This document shows, one piece after another, positions 38,701 to 44,700 of a stretch of 64,000 nucleotides of DNA (its first letter is position 1; each line of letters begins with the position of its first letter). Made by a program: the position numbers and the translations under genes. The notes under the pieces are model-generated. The model was not told the DNA's origin and searched no databases. It worked only from the letters and a program-made list of their open reading frames with translations. The stretch is from NCBI GenBank assembly GCA_028752905.1, contig JAQNBH010000015.1, forward strand, positions 17,792,112-17,856,111. The letters run 5' to 3'. Origin of the DNA: Cladorhizidae sp. MBARI D1340-BT2 (lineage: Eukaryota; Porifera; Demospongiae; Poecilosclerida; Cladorhizidae).

Positions 38701-41700
38701 TGCCCCAGACATTTTCTTGTGCCATATCATGCTGCCCCAGATTGTTTTTTCCCCCCTGTGCCATAATCATGCTGCCCCAGAAATTTTCCTGTGTCATATC
38801 ATGCTGTCCCAGACTGGGGCATTTTCTTGTGCCACATCATGCTGCCCCAGACATTTTCCTGTGCCATACCATGCTGTCCCAGACGGGGCATTTTTCAGTG
38901 CCCATGCTGCCCCAGACATTTTCCTGTGTCAAATCATGCAGACTGGGGCATTTTCCTGTGTCAAATCACGCTTCCCAGAGCATTTTCCCATGCCACATGA
39001 GCCCAATGTTTCAGTGTATAACTCAACTCAGAATGAATTTAACACACATTGCCTGTGGCCATCACGATTGTATCAAGGCAAGTCACTGAAAAGCAATTCT
39101 TGGAACACTACATATTTCATCTGAAGGAACATGTGCCGATGCTCATGTTCAACACAATTGCCAAGCTGAAGAGCTCACAACATCCAATGCTGCAGTACGA
39201 CTCATAAGAAACAGACCAAGGTACAGAAATCATGTCTCCTGTTCCACGAGCAATCCTGTCTCCTTTGAGTATTATTATATGAGGTGTGTTTAGAAGGAGT
39301 TTGTGGTATGGGGAGGTGTGTGTGTGTGCATGCATGTGTTCACATGCGTGTGTGCTCCCGAATATGAATAATTATTATCACACACTGCCCATAATATCCA
39401 TAATATCTGCACTGCCCAAGCTGTACCACATATCCCAGCATACAACCCATAATGTACACAGCATATGCCACTTTTGCATTAAGAGAATAAGAAGAAAAGG
39501 AAGATGGTAAGATTGCAGAGAAGGGGAAGGAAAGGGAGATGAGATAGGGAGAGAGAGACAACACAGAGAGAAAGACAGTGAGTGCATTGACACAAGGTAC
39601 AACAATTATCCATGTCTTCCATCAGCTCACAGGGCCAACAATTTCATGGAGTGCCAATATGTGCATCGTATTTGAGCGCACTGAATCTGTCATTCTAACA
39701 TGCAATAATAAATCACCTAAACAATAAATCACCTAAACAATTAGGGCTATTGTTTTCTGTGATTATTCATCATCTACTACAGCCTGTCTTCTTTCTAGTT
39801 ATCTTCATTGCTGGCAAAGGCACCATCATCAGTCTCTCCCACTCTTCATTGTACCACTGTTGCTGCTTGCCCAGACTTGCAGTGGCATGATGTTGAGTTG
39901 CTATGATCTATTGCTAAAGGAAATACATACCTTTTGGAAGGGTTAATCACTGACGGGCCGTCTTTCAGACACCTTGTTCACAGACCTTTAGGGCCAAAAA
40001 TTGAAATAACATGTCACATGCAGGTGCGTGAATTTTATTTAAAGTCATGTGACATAGTAGCAGCAAGAGTCGAGGGTGCCTTCTTCTTGGCTTGATGGCT
40101 CTATCAGGTAGGCATTGTTGCTATCCTAGCAGCAATTTAAATAAACAGAACACCTGGAATGCTTTTTTGTCTCTCTAGCTCGCTAACATTCAGGCACATG
40201 ACCAAAGCAGTCTTAGCTAGTTGGTACCGTGATCTTCAAGCTCTAGTATGGCAGGCGATGATTCTATCTTAGAGTACTTCCACGAAATCATTTGTTGCCT
40301 TCAGCTTTAGCTAGCCATATACTACAATCACTTGATTTATTTTAGCCTTTTGCTTTTTATCGAAGACGACAACGCTTGCCACTGTAAATCTGGCTTCAAT
40401 GAACGATGCCTGCCTCTAAAACCTCTCTATTTCAGCAACTGCAGTATTATTCTAGTAGAGCAGGGTGCAGCCTTGCTAGCCAACAGCCTGCGTTAGATTT
40501 CACCATGCAAGGTCTAGCGAAGATTTTTGGTGATGGCAACCTAGTTGCGATTTTTGTGCGGGTAAATCCGCTATCGTTAGGAAATGAAATGTGCAGATAT
40601 ATCCGCTATCGGCCCTAAAGTGTTTAAGACACTATTATATTTAAGCTTCACGTGTATCATACTACCAGTACACCTGTGTTTCACATACGAGTATGCGTAT
40701 TGAATGCACAGCAAATGGGAATACAGGTTGACACATACAGTTTCAGTTTGCTATTTGAGGGTGCTGTCTACTATAGACACAACTTCCCCACCTTGCAGTT
40801 TGTCCATGAGTTTCTCCCTCGCCCCTCCACCGAGGCCAGGCCATCCTGCGGCTTTTCTCAGCATATTCTTATCGGAGTACATCATGTAGCTGGTGAGGAG
40901 TTGCAGCTCCTTGTCTGAGTGATGGAGGGGCACGGGAGCCAACTCGTGCCGCAAGCAATGCAGGGCCTCAAGCTCACGCCCACTCTCCAGCAGCTCCAGA
41001 TACTTCTCTTGCAACAATAGTAGGTGCATTTTCTGGAGAAGTGTGTGCATAGTGGTAGTGTTCCTACTGTAACCACAGCGCAATATTGGCTGGGTTACGG
41101 AGAGGGTTCGTTCATTATCAATACACACTGCCTATTACCATGTGCCAGTGCAAATGCTAAACAGTTAAGTAGCACTAATGAGCTCAGAGGTGGGTGGCTC
41201 GGATAAAAGCAGAAGAGCAGAACGAAACAACAAAAATAGCCAAGAGAAAACATATGTCCATCAAGCACTGATAATGATTCTAGTGCGAATTTCTGCATCA
41301 AATAATGTCAGTGCATTGGAACTTCACCTGTTCTAGGGCTTAGATCACTTCTCTAACATGGCATGGCTACCCTCTAAACCATATTAATTTCTGTGTTAGT
41401 AAACTCGTGACTATTATAACAGGTGATAATATGTTCCAACTGAGAGATACCTATCTTGTGAGTTTATCAAGTCCATTACAGTGAAGTGTGCTAAATATAT
41501 GGATGTTTGATATCAACAGAGAGCACAGACAGAGACCTATCTTATTAGCGATATATCAAGTCTATACAGTGCCTGAAAATACAGGTCAGCCTAGGGCTTT
41601 CCAGAAGGTAAAAGTTTTCACTGTACTTGGTTGCTTCTGCTTATATAGAGCCGCCATCTCTTGAGCTGTACAGTTGAACTCTGTTTATTAGCACATGGCA

Positions 41701-44700
41701 CATTTTATCATAGTGATGTTAATGACACTCATATAACATTTAGAAGGAACCTGGTCAGTTTTAGGGGCGTAAACTATTGTCCATACTAAAAAAATAGTCC
41801 TCTCTTACATATGAATTATTGATTAACAATTTCATACACTCAATCTAATGATGCCTAGATAACCGAGACCTGTTATCTTCTATTCATGTGCTTGTTGGGC
41901 TATTCAATTCACTCTTGACTGTGTTTGCAATCAGAACACAGTCGTTTAGTCTCATGAGCCTGATAATTGGGAGGGATGTCTAGTACTGCCACTTGGGGGT
42001 GGAATGTCTGGCTTGCCATGCCAAACATTTAGTGTGAGGGAGCTACTGATGGAGCTTCCTCCTACTTACCGGAGAAGATCTAAGCCAGAGCATGCATGCC
42101 AGAAGCTGCTTTGCAGAAGAGCCTTACTAACGTTCCGTGGCCTTCCATCTCCTTTTTCTATCTCCTTACCTTTTGGCAGTGTTGATTTCGGCTTCCAAAT
42201 GGATCGATACCAGTAACTTGTCTAGCAATAGAGTAAATCGTTTATTAGCCACTGATCAGGAACAGATCTAGCAGCTTGCCATGCTCTAAAAATGTGCAAC
42301 ATAACTCTCCAATTTTTAGTGCATTTTTCAAAATCACTCCACCCCCCACAACCATGACATAATTTACGAACAGTACTCAGTATAGTCACATATTACAGTT
42401 AGTGCTCAGGTTATTCTTTTCCCATTTCGAAACATGATAAAAACAAACTTCAATAACATTCATCAATACTGTAGCCAACACTCCGTCCGTGGTGACACTT
42501 GCTAGACAAGATCCTCACAGGCACTGCCTGCCACATCTCTCACTGTACTGGCTCGCCTGTCTCTACACCATTCCCCCCATATCAAAACACCTCCCCAATA
42601 GTCACAATACATGTAGTAAGCAGATAAGAGACAGCACATACAAGTGTCTTGAATCTTATAGAGTTTGATGCTTATTTTGACCCACGCCTTCAAAAAGTCA
42701 ACGCCGTGGACAACCCATGGCTCATCTATGGCTGTTCGAGTTCTAAAGTCCTTTCCCAACTAGAACTGAATAGAGCTAGGATGAAGTGGGCAAAACCGTT
42801 GGATTTTGGCAACCCACTCCAAGATACATCCTGGGATGGTCCATGATAACGCTGTATCATTTGTGATATCTGGCAAAAAATGTCACGACTTTGAAGTGGC
42901 TGTATAAACCTTACTGCTGTATGGCATAAGTGATGGCATACGGTCACATTTACAGCCAGAAATGTGAGGCCAGCAGGGCAAAGATAACAACCAATCTCCA
43001 TACATACCCACAAAACACCATCGCCAAGAACAAGCACACTCTGCAAGTACCACGCTTTCTCATCCCCCCACCCCCCTCCCCCCCCCAAACAACAATTCTC
43101 ACACCACTCACCTCGACATTGGAAGAATCCGATAGTAGTGGGACCAGTTTGTCCAGTGCACTATTGGCCTATATAGAGTATTGGACACAATAAAATCAAC
43201 TGTCAATCATCATGGATTTCACTCTCCTTCCCATCCCACCCCAACTGTGGTGGAAGGAGTAGAAGTTGATGCACTCTGACCATCTGCGAACAAACTCATA
43301 CACAGCAAATTGCTCGTGTAGCTGGTCAATTCAACACACAAACACACACAAGGAACAGCGAAGAAACAGAGCTCTGACAAGCCGAAGGACAGCCATTATC
43401 TCCCCACTGAATGGCACACATGCTTTGCTTCGGCAATCAAGACATTAAAACGAGTAATTCACATGAGGGCATGTAATAGCAGAGCACGCCCCTGGAAAGT
43501 CTAGGATATGTATACACCCACACACACACTCTCACACCTCACCTCATCCCACTCCCCTGCTATGACATGAGCTCTAAAGCTCGCTGCTTTTGGGTGCTCC
43601 AAGTGACAGCCAGATTCATCCACAAGGCTGGACAAAGTGTTGCTGCATGTAATGAGGGAAGAAAAATAGTCTTGACCGTAAATACTCCAGACAAAAAGGT
43701 GGCTCTCATTAAAAACATGCTCTACCCCCCCTCACACTTATGGCTGCACTAGCAACAAAGTGGAAGCAAAACTATTCCTGGCCACAAGACACAATGCACA
43801 TTCATGAAGGAGTAATATTAAAAAATACGTATGTGCATGTATTACAAATTACTACATAGGGACAGGACATAAGAACATCAGATCTGGAGGGGAGAGGAGA
43901 GGAGGAATTGCAATCGCAAACAAGTATAGTACTAAAGACAGCGATTTATTTATGCTTTTTTAAAAATATCTAAAACAATATTCCAATCAATACTGGCAAC
44001 CATTACATATCTTGCATTTAAAAAATTGCCCACACATAATAATTATGTTCACAAACTTGACCTATTCAAACACAGCCCATGACCACAGCCCATAACCACC
44101 CACAATAATCATCGATAAAGGAATAAAGGGCACCTGGAAAAGCAGAAAGAAAGTTTTGCATCCAAACACACCCAAAGAACAAGCATGGTTCCTCAACTCC
44201 CGTTATTGGAACCCAAAGTGTTTTTTATATGAACGACCTCGGTATTAAAAAATACATGCTCCAAAATGTTATAACTTGGTAAGAGGTTGAGCACATGCAG
44301 TAAGACATGCTTTCCAAAATAAAGTTCTTAACTTCTACAATAAACTGTTCTTCATGAGCCAAACTAAATTTATCTACCTAGTAACTAAATTTATCTACCT
44401 AGTCTTTTCACTTTCAGCTCTGTACCTCTGAGTGAGAAAAAGATGAGTAAAGCAAATCTATGTTATGGGAAGGCACACGCGAGAGATGGTCACCAAATTT
44501 GAATCCCAAGCAGTTTAAAAAAACACATAAAAAACCAGACAGCTTGTGACAAGCAGAGGGATCAATTGCAGGAACACAAGAAAGAGTGGAGAAGAATGGC
44601 TGCATTCTGATAGTCAATAAGAGGAGATGCTGACAATGGGTGGACAGGTACAGAAGCAGTAAGTGAACAGAATGAAGACCCATGCATACTGCAGGTAATT

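Noticed and set aside
38520..39124. Three overlapping plus-strand frames of 70-190 codons rich in Cys, His, Pro
   Set aside because: Minisatellite in WDR26 intron 4; overlapping frames share the same repeat and have no conserved domain.
42726..43088. Possible WDR26 exon ending [12 protein letters not shown]
   Set aside because: It superficially resembles the GEWDE region, but exon 2 at 43543-43642 and exon 3 at 43112-43168 give a complete, in-phase CTLH domain.
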